Below are positions 6,112 through 12,977 of a stretch of DNA of 12,977 nucleotides, piece after piece; within the stretch, counting starts at the first letter, position 1, and each line of letters starts with the position of its first letter. The stretch covers positions 1 through 12,977 of the forward strand of contig CAAFMR010000223.1 of assembly GCA_900764115.1 (NCBI GenBank), written 5' to 3'. Source of the stretch: Clostridia bacterium. Its GTDB lineage: Bacteria; Bacillota; Clostridia; Oscillospirales; Acutalibacteraceae. A program made the position numbers and the translations under genes. The notes under the pieces are model-generated. The model had not been told where the DNA came from and ran no database searches. It worked only from the letters and a program-made list of their open reading frames with translations.

Positions 6112-6143
6112 TTCCGGGGAAAATCTGCTACAATAACCCGGAA
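6112..6143 (+). promoter_or_regulatory. MarR-ABC operon promoter: extended -10 flanked by an inverted repeat
   Basis: TGCTACAAT (6126-6134) is an extended -10 element (TGn plus TACAAT); no usable -35 lies at the normal spacing, which extended -10 promoters can tolerate. TTCCGGG (6112-6118) and CCCGGAA (6137-6143) form a perfect 7-bp inverted repeat that brackets the -10 with 18 bases between. The left arm is itself part of the near-palindrome TTTCCGGGGAAA. MarR proteins usually repress their own operon by binding such sites, so autoregulation here is likely but not shown. Confidence 0.6.
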
Positions 6144-6166
6144 CAACCAAACAGGGAGGGAACCAT

Positions 6167-6643
6167 ATGGCAGAAGGCACCGTGTCCGCCGGGGAGCTGG
6201 AGGACCGGCTCGCATTGTTTATGCGCACCCATCGCCGGGCGATGCACCGATATTTTCAGTCGGTGGGGATGTTCAACGGGCATCCCCATATGCTGTTCCA
6301 TCTGGCGCACAGCCCCGGTCTTTCCCAAAAGGAGCTGGCACAGCGGATGGAGATTTCTCCCGCCTCGGTGGCCATATCTATCCGGCGGCTGGAGAGCGCC
6401 GGACTGATCTGCCGCCGGCGGGATGACCGGGACGCCCGGATCTGGCGTCTGTATCTGACTCCGGAGGGGCAGGCGATGGACACCTCCTGCGCCCGGGGAC
6501 GGGATTTCCTCGTGGATACGCTGTATCGGGGGTTCACCCCGGAGGAGCGGCAGGAGCTGTATCGGCTGCTGGATAAAATGATCGTCAATTTGCAGGCGGG
6601 CTGCGAGGCTCTGCCGCCGGAAAAGGAGGATATATCCGAATGA
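6167..6643 (+). CDS. MarR family transcriptional regulator
   Basis: The product is 158 residues, normal for a MarR dimer subunit. The winged helix-turn-helix is clear: LSQKELAQRM (52-61), the recognition helix SPASVAISIRRLESAGL (64-80), and a wing RRRDDRDARIWRLYLTPEG (83-101) with the D-x-R pattern of the family. Flanking helices (10-35 and 103-150) would form the dimer interface. The ATG at 6167 has AGGGAGGG six bases upstream. Its stop overlaps the start of the first ABC gene (ATGA), so the three genes are translationally coupled. MarR proteins next to exporters usually repress the exporter and release DNA on binding a small toxic ligand; the ligand here is unknown. Confidence 0.93.
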   Translation: MAEGTVSAGELEDRLALFMRTHRRAMHRYFQSVGMFNGHPHMLFHLAHSPGLSQKELAQRMEISPASVAISIRRLESAGLICRRRDDRDARIWRLYLTPEGQAMDTSCARGRDFLVDTLYRGFTPEERQELYRLLDKMIVNLQAGCEALPPEKEDISE

Positions 6644-8370
6644 AACGATGGATGAAATACATCCGCCCGTATTTGCCGTATTTTATCATCGGCCCGCTGT
6701 GTATGATCGTGGAGGTCATCGGCGAGGTGGTGATGCCCAAGCTGCTCAGCGTGGTGATCAACCGCGCCAATGCCGGTGTGCTGACCGTCGGCAACAGCCT
6801 GTGGATTATGGTGGCGATGGTGGTTACCGCCCTGCTGATGATGGCGGGGGGCGTCGGCGGCGCATATTTCGGCGCGAAAGCGTCGGTGAACTTTGCCGCC
6901 GACCTGCGCAGCGACGCCTATGCCAAGGTGCAGAAATACTCCTTTGCGAACATCGACAAGTTTTCCACCGGGTCGTTGGTGACCCGGCTCACCAACGATG
7001 TGACCCAGCTGCAGAATTTTGTCAATATGCTGCTGCGTATGGCGCTGCGGGCGCCGGGTATGATGATCGCCGCTTTGATTATGGCGATCGCCATTCGCCC
7101 CTCTCTGTCCATGGTGTTTCTGGTGAGTATGCCGGTGATGCTGGTGGTGGTGGGAATCATCATCTCCAAGGGCTTCCCGCGTTTCTCCCGGATGCAGGAG
7201 AAGATTGACGGATTGAACTCTACCGTGCAGGAAAACATCACCAACGTGCGGGTGGTGAAATCCTTTGTGCGGGAGGATCACGAAAACGAGAAATTCCACC
7301 GCGCCAACCGCAATCTGAAGGACGCCGGTATGAGCGCTATGAAGATTATGATTTTCATGCAGCCGGTGACGACGCTGTTTATGAATCTGACGGTGTTGGC
7401 GGTCATTCTGTTCGGCGGCAGGATCGTGCTGAACGGTACGATGGAGGTGGGCGATCTGTCCGCTATGATCACCTATGTGACTCAAATTCTGATGTCGCTG
7501 ATGATGGTGACGATGCTGCTGATGACCTCCTCCCGCGCAATGGCCTCCGCCCGCCGCATCACCGAGGTGCTGGATGAGAAGATCGACCTGGACGATACCG
7601 ACGCCGCCCAGCCCGACCGGCTGGTGACCGACGGCACCGTGGAGTTCCGGGATGTGTCTTTCCGCTATTATAAAAACAGCGAGGATCCGGTGCTGTCCCA
7701 TATCAATCTGACCGTTTCTGCCGGCTCGACGGTGGGCATCATCGGTTCCACCGGCTGCGGCAAAACCACGCTGGTGTCGCTGATCGCCCGGTTGTATGAT
7801 GCGGACGAGGGCGCGGTGCTGGTGGACGGGGTGAATGTCAAGGACTATTCACTGCGCCATCTGCGGGACGGCGTCGGTATGGTGCTGCAAAAGAACACCC
7901 TGTTCTCCGGCAGCATTGCAGAAAATCTGCGCTGGGGCGATGAGACCGCCACCGATGAACAGATGCGCACCGCCGCCGCCCATGCCCAGGCGGATAAGTT
8001 TGTCAGCACCTTCCCGGCGGGGTACGATACGATGCTGGATCAGGGCGGCACCAATGTTTCCGGCGGGCAAAAGCAACGGCTGTGCATTGCCCGGGCATTG
8101 CTGAAAAAGCCGAAAATTCTGATTCTCGACGACTCCACCAGCGCCGTGGATACCGCCACCGAGGCGCAGATCCGGCGGGCGTTCAAGGAAGATCTGGCGG
8201 GCTCCACCAAAATCATCATCGCCCAGCGGATCTCCTCCGTGGAGGAGGCAGACCAGATCGTGGTAATGGACGAGGGGCAGATCGTCGGCATCGGCACCCA
8301 CGCCCAGCTGCTGGAAAGCAACACAGCCTATCGGGAGATTTATGCGTCGCAGACGGGAAAGGAGGCTTGA
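6640..8370 (+). CDS. ABC exporter half-transporter, degenerate-site subunit of a heterodimer
   Basis: The product is 576 residues: a six-helix exporter membrane domain (about 1-320) fused to an ATPase domain (about 335-576). Seen: Walker A GSTGCGKTT (369-377), signature NVSGGQKQR (472-480), Walker B ILILDDSTSAVD (493-504), and the switch region IIIAQRISSV. The catalytic Glu after Walker B is Asp (D498), and the switch His is Gln (Q529). These are the usual substitutions of the inactive ATP site in heterodimeric exporters such as TM287/288, BmrCD and LmrCD. Its own signature is canonical, so it completes the active site together with the partner. The start overlaps the MarR stop, and the next gene begins three bases after its stop. 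It probably exports drugs, lipids or another amphipathic compound; the substrate is unknown. Confidence 0.93.
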   Translation: MKRWMKYIRPYLPYFIIGPLCMIVEVIGEVVMPKLLSVVINRANAGVLTVGNSLWIMVAMVVTALLMMAGGVGGAYFGAKASVNFAADLRSDAYAKVQKYSFANIDKFSTGSLVTRLTNDVTQLQNFVNMLLRMALRAPGMMIAALIMAIAIRPSLSMVFLVSMPVMLVVVGIIISKGFPRFSRMQEKIDGLNSTVQENITNVRVVKSFVREDHENEKFHRANRNLKDAGMSAMKIMIFMQPVTTLFMNLTVLAVILFGGRIVLNGTMEVGDLSAMITYVTQILMSLMMVTMLLMTSSRAMASARRITEVLDEKIDLDDTDAAQPDRLVTDGTVEFRDVSFRYYKNSEDPVLSHINLTVSAGSTVGIIGSTGCGKTTLVSLIARLYDADEGAVLVDGVNVKDYSLRHLRDGVGMVLQKNTLFSGSIAENLRWGDETATDEQMRTAAAHAQADKFVSTFPAGYDTMLDQGGTNVSGGQKQRLCIARALLKKPKILILDDSTSAVDTATEAQIRRAFKEDLAGSTKIIIAQRISSVEEADQIVVMDEGQIVGIGTHAQLLESNTAYREIYASQTGKEA

Positions 8371-8373
8371 CCT

Positions 8374-10320
8374 ATGGCACGCACTTTGGAACAGCTGCAA
8401 AAGCAATATAACAGCGCCGCCGACCCCAAGAAGGGCGGTATGGGAATGCACCGCGGACCGGGCGGTCCCCGTGCCTCCGGCAAGCCTAAGGATATGAAGC
8501 GTACCTTGTCCCGCCTTATGCACTATATCGGGGATTATAAGGGACGGCTGGTGGCGGTGCTGGCGTGTATGCTGGTCAGCACGGTTACCTCCCTGCTGGG
8601 CGCTTATATGCTGGCGCCCATCATCGATAAGCTGACCGTGGCGGTCAAGCCGGATGCCGTCATCAAAATGAGCGCCGCCGAGCGGGTGGCGGATCGGCTG
8701 GTTTCCGGGCTGGTCGGGGCGCTGCAGCTCACCGCTGCCGGCGAGGCGATGGCGTATATTGCCACCGCCGTGGTGCTGCTGGGGCTCATCTATCTGGTGG
8801 GCATCGGCACCACCTATCTGCAGGGGCGGCTGATGCTGTCGGTATCCCAGGGGGTGATCGAGCGCATCCGCAACGACCTGTTTGAGCGGCTGCAGACCCT
8901 GCCGGTGCGGTATTTCGACGGACATCCCACCGGCGAGATTATGTCCCGGTTCACCAACGATATTGACAACATCGACACAATGCTCAATAACTCCCTCACC
9001 TCGCTGGTGTCCGGCGCGGTGACGATTGTGGGCACCTTTGTGTTTATGGTTACCACCAACTGGATTCTGACGCTGGTGACCATCGTGTTCATTCCTCTGT
9101 TTGCCAAGGGCGGTATGCTCATCGCCGGACGCAGCCGCAAGTATTACAGCGGGCAGCAGGCAGCGCTGGGTGCCGTCAACGGCTATATGGAGGAGACGGT
9201 CACCGGGCAAAAGGTCATCAAGATTTTCAACCACGAGGGCACCTGCGTGGAGGAATTCAATACCCTCAACGACGATATGCGGGATAAGCAGTTCAAGGCG
9301 CAGTTCTGGGGCGGCGTGATGGGTCCCATTATGGGGAATACCAGCCAGGTGAGCTACGGCATCACCGTGGGCATCGGCGGTGTGCTGATGTGCCTGGGCA
9401 ATCTGACCCCCGGGGCGCTGACGGTGTTCGCCTCCTATGCGCGGCAGTTCTCTATGCCCGTCAACCAGATTTCCCAGCAGATGGCGACCATCTTCGCCGC
9501 CATGGCGGGGGCGGAGCGGGTATTCGATGTGATGGATACCCCGCCGGAGCCGGCGGATGTGCCCCAGCCCCATTCGACAGAGGGGATGCGGGGCGATGTG
9601 GAGCTGTCCCATGTCACCTTCGGCTATACGCCCGACAAGGTAATTTTGCGGGATATTTCCCTCTTTGCCCATCCCGGGCAGAAGATCGCCTTTGTGGGCT
9701 CCACCGGTGCCGGTAAAACCACCGTAACCAATCTGCTCAATCGGTTCTACGATATCCAGGAGGGCAGCATCACCATCGATGGCGTGAATATCCGGGAATA
9801 CCCGTTGGCAGAGCTGCGGCGGCATATCGCCATGGTGCTGCAGGACACCCACCTGTTCACCGGCACGGTGATGGAGAACATCCGCTATGGGCGGCTGGAT
9901 GCCACCGACGAGGAAGTGATCGCCGCTGCCAAAACCGCCAGCGCCCACTCCTTCATTATGCGTCTGGAGCATGGCTACCAGACCCGGCTGGAGGGGGATG
10001 GCGCCAATCTGTCCCAGGGGCAGCGGCAGCTGCTGAATATTGCCCGGGCAGCGCTGAGCAAAGCGCCCATTCTGGTGCTGGATGAAGCCACCAGCTCGGT
10101 GGATACCCGCACCGAGCGGCATATTGAGCATGGGATGGATCGCCTTATGCAGAACCGTACCACCTTTGTAATCGCCCACCGCCTGTCCACGGTGCGCAAT
10201 GCCGACGCCATTCTGGTGCTGGAGCAGGGACAGATTGTGGAGCGGGGCGACCACGACGCGCTGCTGGCGCAGAAGGGTCGCTACTACGAGCTGTATACCG
10301 GCTTGCGTGAGCTGGATTAA
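8374..10320 (+). CDS. ABC exporter half-transporter, catalytic-site subunit of a heterodimer
   Basis: The product is 648 residues. A soluble, Gly/Lys/Arg-rich N-terminal stretch (1-45) precedes the six-helix membrane domain (about 50-370) and the ATPase domain (about 405-648). Seen: Walker A GSTGAGKTT (442-450), signature NLSQGQRQL (545-553), Walker B ILVLDEATSSVD with catalytic E571, and switch H602 in VIAHRLSTV. The catalytic residues are intact, but the signature has Gln in place of the first Gly of LSGGQ. That pairs with the degenerate Walker B of the partner to make one weak and one active ATP site. An insertion around residues 90-125 enlarges the first periplasmic loop region. The ATG at 8374 has GGAGG eight bases upstream, overlapping the end of the previous gene. 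A terminator follows at 10327. Confidence 0.94.
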   Translation: MARTLEQLQKQYNSAADPKKGGMGMHRGPGGPRASGKPKDMKRTLSRLMHYIGDYKGRLVAVLACMLVSTVTSLLGAYMLAPIIDKLTVAVKPDAVIKMSAAERVADRLVSGLVGALQLTAAGEAMAYIATAVVLLGLIYLVGIGTTYLQGRLMLSVSQGVIERIRNDLFERLQTLPVRYFDGHPTGEIMSRFTNDIDNIDTMLNNSLTSLVSGAVTIVGTFVFMVTTNWILTLVTIVFIPLFAKGGMLIAGRSRKYYSGQQAALGAVNGYMEETVTGQKVIKIFNHEGTCVEEFNTLNDDMRDKQFKAQFWGGVMGPIMGNTSQVSYGITVGIGGVLMCLGNLTPGALTVFASYARQFSMPVNQISQQMATIFAAMAGAERVFDVMDTPPEPADVPQPHSTEGMRGDVELSHVTFGYTPDKVILRDISLFAHPGQKIAFVGSTGAGKTTVTNLLNRFYDIQEGSITIDGVNIREYPLAELRRHIAMVLQDTHLFTGTVMENIRYGRLDATDEEVIAAAKTASAHSFIMRLEHGYQTRLEGDGANLSQGQRQLLNIARAALSKAPILVLDEATSSVDTRTERHIEHGMDRLMQNRTTFVIAHRLSTVRNADAILVLEQGQIVERGDHDALLAQKGRYYELYTGLRELD

Positions 10321-10326
10321 ACCAAT

Positions 10327-10366
10327 AAAAAGCCCGCCTTTTGCTGCTGCGAAGGGCGGGTTTTTA
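10327..10366. terminator. Bidirectional intrinsic terminator between convergent genes
   Basis: CCCGCC (10333-10338) pairs with GGCGGG (10355-10360), extended by T-A and wobble pairs. TTTTT follows on the plus strand (10361-10365), seven bases or more after the ABC stop. The A-run before the stem gives a T-run on the minus strand, so it can also end transcripts of the glycoside hydrolase gene. Confidence 0.85.
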
Positions 10367-10367
10367 T

Positions 10368-10387
10368 GCTGCGCCGTTGGGCGCAGC
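10368..10387. repeat. GC-rich hairpin between two terminators
   Basis: GCTGCGCC (10368-10375) pairs with GGCGCAGC (10380-10387), closing a four-base loop. It has no T-run on either strand, so it is probably not a terminator by itself. Confidence 0.5.
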
Positions 10388-10396
10388 CACCACAGC

Positions 10397-10434
10397 GAAA
10401 GGGAGCGCCCCCATACGGGGAGCGCTCCCTTTTT
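10397..10434 (+). terminator. Second strong hairpin terminator
   Basis: AGGGAGCGCCCCC (10400-10412) pairs with GGGG and GCGCTCCCT (10417-10430) around an ATAC loop, with one bulged A. On the plus strand it ends in TTTTT (10430-10434). On the minus strand only three T residues follow. It is about 80 bases beyond the ABC stop and may back up the first terminator. Confidence 0.7.
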
Positions 10435-10468
10435 GGTGCTCAAATGTGTGCGCGGCGGCGCGGATGGC

Positions 10469-12977
10469 TTACCATACCTCCGGCACGTGGGTCACCTCGC
10501 CGAAAGCAACCTCCCGGGGCGTTTCGCTGGCGGGAATGACGGTGTGCAGCTTGCCGTAGCTGGGGATTTTCCCCGGGGCGGTTGCCACCACCTTGTAGGT
10601 CGCCTGCTTTTCCCCTTTGGCGGTATCGGTGAAGCAGCCATCGGTCAGCCCCTCTGCCAGCGTTTCGTAGGTGGGGGCGCTCTCCATAGCCCGGTATACC
10701 GTATAGGTCGCGCCCGGCTCCGCGGCTGTCCAGCTGAGCCGGACAGCCCGCCAATCGGCGGCGTCCACCGTCAGCTGCGCCGGGTCGGCGGTGCGGGCAA
10801 AGGGCGGCAGCCCCGTGATGCGATAGGTTTCACCGGCTTTGACGGGGAATGCGATCATTTCCGCCCCCACGGCTGTGTGGGGCACCGGCTGCCCGGCGCT
10901 GTCGGTGACGGTCACGGCAGCATCGGTGACGGTGGGATACAACACCCGGCAGGTATCGTCCAGCCCGGCGTGTATGGTCGCCTCAGTCAGACAACCACCC
11001 GCCCAGCACAGGTCCACCGTATACCGTCCCCGGGCAGCCAGCCCCTGCACCGAGCCGTCCGGCCATTCCGGCGGCAGAGCGGGCAGCAGATGGAGACAGT
11101 CCTCATGGCTTTGCAGCAGGGTCTCCCCGATGGCGGCGGTGATGCCGAACACTCCTTCAATCTGGAAGCAGTCGTTGGGGTTGTGACCGGACAGCATATT
11201 GGGGTATACGTTGCCGTTCAGCACCCGTTCCACGATCTCCTGGCATTTCACCCCATTGCCAATGCGCGCCCATGCCATCATCCGGTGGACGTTGCCCCAG
11301 CACACATGGGTGGCGCCCCGTCCCTCCATGGAGACGCCGGCGGCGTCCAGCCAGGCGGGGGTGTGGGCGTTGATCTGGGTTCCGGGCGCCACCCCCACCA
11401 TATGGGAGATGTGGCGGTGTCCCTTTTCCCCGATGTCGCCGTAGTATTGCTCCTCCCGAAATTACTTGACCTGTCCGGAATATTCCACCTGCACCGGGTA
11501 GTAGTGGTCGAGCTGCTGCCGCACCAGCGACACAAGCGCCCGGTCCACCAGCGGATCGTCCCCCAGCAGCTCCGCCGCCCGTAGAAAATCCCGGTTGTTT
11601 TCGTACATCATCTGCTGGTCAAAGGCGCAGCCGATCGTCTGGTACGCCTTGCCGTTTTGCATTTGTTCCGGAGAGGAGGAAATTTTGCACAGATAGGTGC
11701 CGTCCGGCTGTTTCTCGGCAAATTTTGTATAGAACCGCGCCATTCCCTGCAGCACGGGGAACACATCCCGCCGCAGGATCTCCGGGTCCCGGGTGAAATC
11801 GTAGTAATCCCAATACGCCTTGGTGGTCAGTCCGCCGGTGCCGGGACCGGAATGCCCGCCGCAGCCGCTGACGAAGTAGGGGCTGTTGCCGGTGCCCAGA
11901 ATCCAGCCGTCCATGCCCTGCCCCTCGGTGTGATTTTCCGGCAGGAACCGCTGAATGTACTCCGTCGCCATCTGCTCCATACGCTCCATGCGCACCCGGT
12001 TAAAGTGCTCATAGCAGCGGAACATTTCCGGCAGATTGGCGGTGAATACCGGCCAATAGTTCATTTGAATATTGATATTGTACCAATACCCCGCCGTCCA
12101 CGGCGGGATCTCAAACACATTCCAGATGCCCTGCAGATTGGGGGGCAGGCAGCCTTCCCGGGAGCTGCACAGCATAGCGTACCGTCCCATCTGATACAGC
12201 AGCTCCACCAGATAGGGGTTCTTGTCCCCCTGCCGGTATTGCTCCTTGAGGGTGTCCATGGAAACCGTCGGCTGGGAGCCGCCCAGATCCAGCTCTACCC
12301 GGTCAAAATACCCGGTGAAATCCGCCAGATGGCTTTCCTTGACGGCGTCGTAGCCCTTTTTGATAGCGGCAGCCATGGCGGCAGACACCATCTCATGGGG
12401 ATGGGGATAGCCCTGAAGCTTTTCCGGGGCTTGGCGGGAGAATACCTCCGGCGTCAGCCGGTAGTTGGTGCCCACTGCCACGAAAATCACGGCGCTGGTG
12501 GCGTTTTCCACCGTCAGGGTGCCGTTTTCCCCGTGGGCGTCGTTTTGGGCGGTGCAGGTGCCGCCCTGCTCCAGAATAACCGTATACTGTCCTTCAAACT
12601 GCACACAGTAATGCTCCGATTCGCCGGTCTGCACCACCGTGTTGCCGGCGGCGACGCATTTGCCGTGCTTGCCCCGCCCGTCTCCCGGCGCCATGAGCCA
12701 GTCCCGGTTGTGGGGGGAATAGGGACGCAGGCGAAATTGCAGCGCTCCCGGGCGGGAGGCGGTAAGCCGCAGCGCCCACACCCGATCGGGATAGGAGCCG
12801 AAGGTCTCCCGGGTATAGGTGACCCCATCTTGCTGATAGGTTACGGTGGCGATGCCGGTGTTCAGGCACAGTGTCCGTTCATAGTCGCTGACCTGCTCGA
12901 TGGCATGGGGAAAGTCGATGTACAGCTCGGCGAAATTCTCCAAACCGCAGCACCAGTGCCATTTGATGTATTCCGAC
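10469..12977 (-). pseudogene. GH95-family glycoside hydrolase (alpha-L-fucosidase type), interrupted by one in-frame TAA; 5' end outside the window
   Basis: The frame is open from the right edge to a TAA at 11464-11462, then continues in the same frame to a TAA at 10471-10469. The first part covers the end of the N-terminal beta domain (AELYIDFPHAIEQVSDYERTL) and the first part of the (alpha/alpha)6 barrel: GIWN, the water-positioning pair in YNINIQMNYWP (Asn codons near 12079 and 12073), and SSPEQ with the likely general acid Glu (11668-11666). After the stop come FREEQYYGDIGEKGHRHISH, THVCWGNVHRMMAWAR and CFQIEGVFGITAAI, all expected later in the same barrel, then a beta-rich tail and a fibronectin III-like region (about 10740-10540). 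The residue lost is probably Glu or Gln, since GAA or CAA needs one change to become TAA. A stopped product would lack much of the barrel. Some motifs differ from the family consensus (QIEGVFG for QIDGNFG), so activity on fucose is uncertain. A sequencing error is possible. Confidence 0.85.

Noticed and set aside
6256..7701. 481-codon open frame on the minus strand opposite MarR and the first ABC gene
   Set aside because: The composition is His/Gln/Arg-rich and the frame overlaps two well-supported coding genes on the other strand. No ribosome binding site or motif supports it.
7849..10443. 864-codon open frame on the minus strand opposite the ABC genes
   Set aside because: It is antisense to two genes with clear Walker and signature motifs. 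Its translation is rich in His, Gln and Gly with no recognisable domain, as expected for a GC-rich shadow frame.
11401..11462. Independent restart of translation for the second half of the GH95 gene
   Set aside because: A GGGAGGAG sequence follows the stop, but the nearest ATG (11401) is too far away and lies after conserved barrel residues. One interrupted gene is the simpler reading.
10199..11584. 461-codon open frame on the plus strand over the ABC end and the GH95 gene
   Set aside because: It runs through the terminators at 10327-10434 and is antisense to conserved GH95 motifs, so it is a shadow frame.

Overview
The window looks like chromosomal DNA of a GC-rich Clostridia member, probably of the Oscillospiraceae/Ruminococcaceae type. 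The supporting signs are strong AGGAGG-type ribosome binding sites, a T-box leader, a low-GC-Gram-positive style -35/-10 promoter, a long threonine-rich linker in a surface protein, and a GH95-type glycoside hydrolase typical of gut carbohydrate users. No tRNA, rRNA, CRISPR array, insertion sequence or phage gene was seen. The taxonomic placement is an inference.

Layout, left to right. Positions 1-489 (minus strand) hold a complete T-box riboswitch unit: consensus promoter, Stem I with a probable UGG (tryptophan) specifier, T-box sequence, attenuator hairpin, and the first codons of an exported protein that runs off the left edge. Positions 498-959 hold a small two-helix membrane protein. Positions 1082-2362 hold a membrane-anchored phosphodiester glycosidase (NAGPA/DUF2233-like) with a Thr-rich linker and its own promoter. 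Positions 2487-3849 hold an ECF-type sigma factor overlapping a single-pass membrane protein that may be its partner. Positions 3956-5868 hold an organophosphate-type MFS transporter followed by an sn-glycerol-1-phosphate dehydrogenase homologue that lacks its C-terminal half. All of these lie on the minus strand.

From a divergent, AT-rich promoter region (about 5880-6166) the plus strand carries a MarR regulator and two ABC exporter half-transporters in one tightly coupled operon (6167-10320). The residue pattern of the two ATPase domains shows a heterodimeric exporter with one degenerate and one canonical ATP site. Three hairpins follow. The right end (10469-12977, minus strand) is a GH95-family glycoside hydrolase gene interrupted by one in-frame TAA; its 5' end lies outside the window.

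Working relationships: the MarR protein most likely controls its own efflux operon; the sigma factor and its overlapping membrane partner form a signalling pair; the transporter/dehydrogenase pair suggests glycerol phosphate handling, now damaged. I found no clearly undescribed system. The most useful points are the tryptophan-type T-box, the single nonsense codon in the GH95 gene, the truncated dehydrogenase, and the related TTTCC/GGAAA palindromes in the divergent promoter region.
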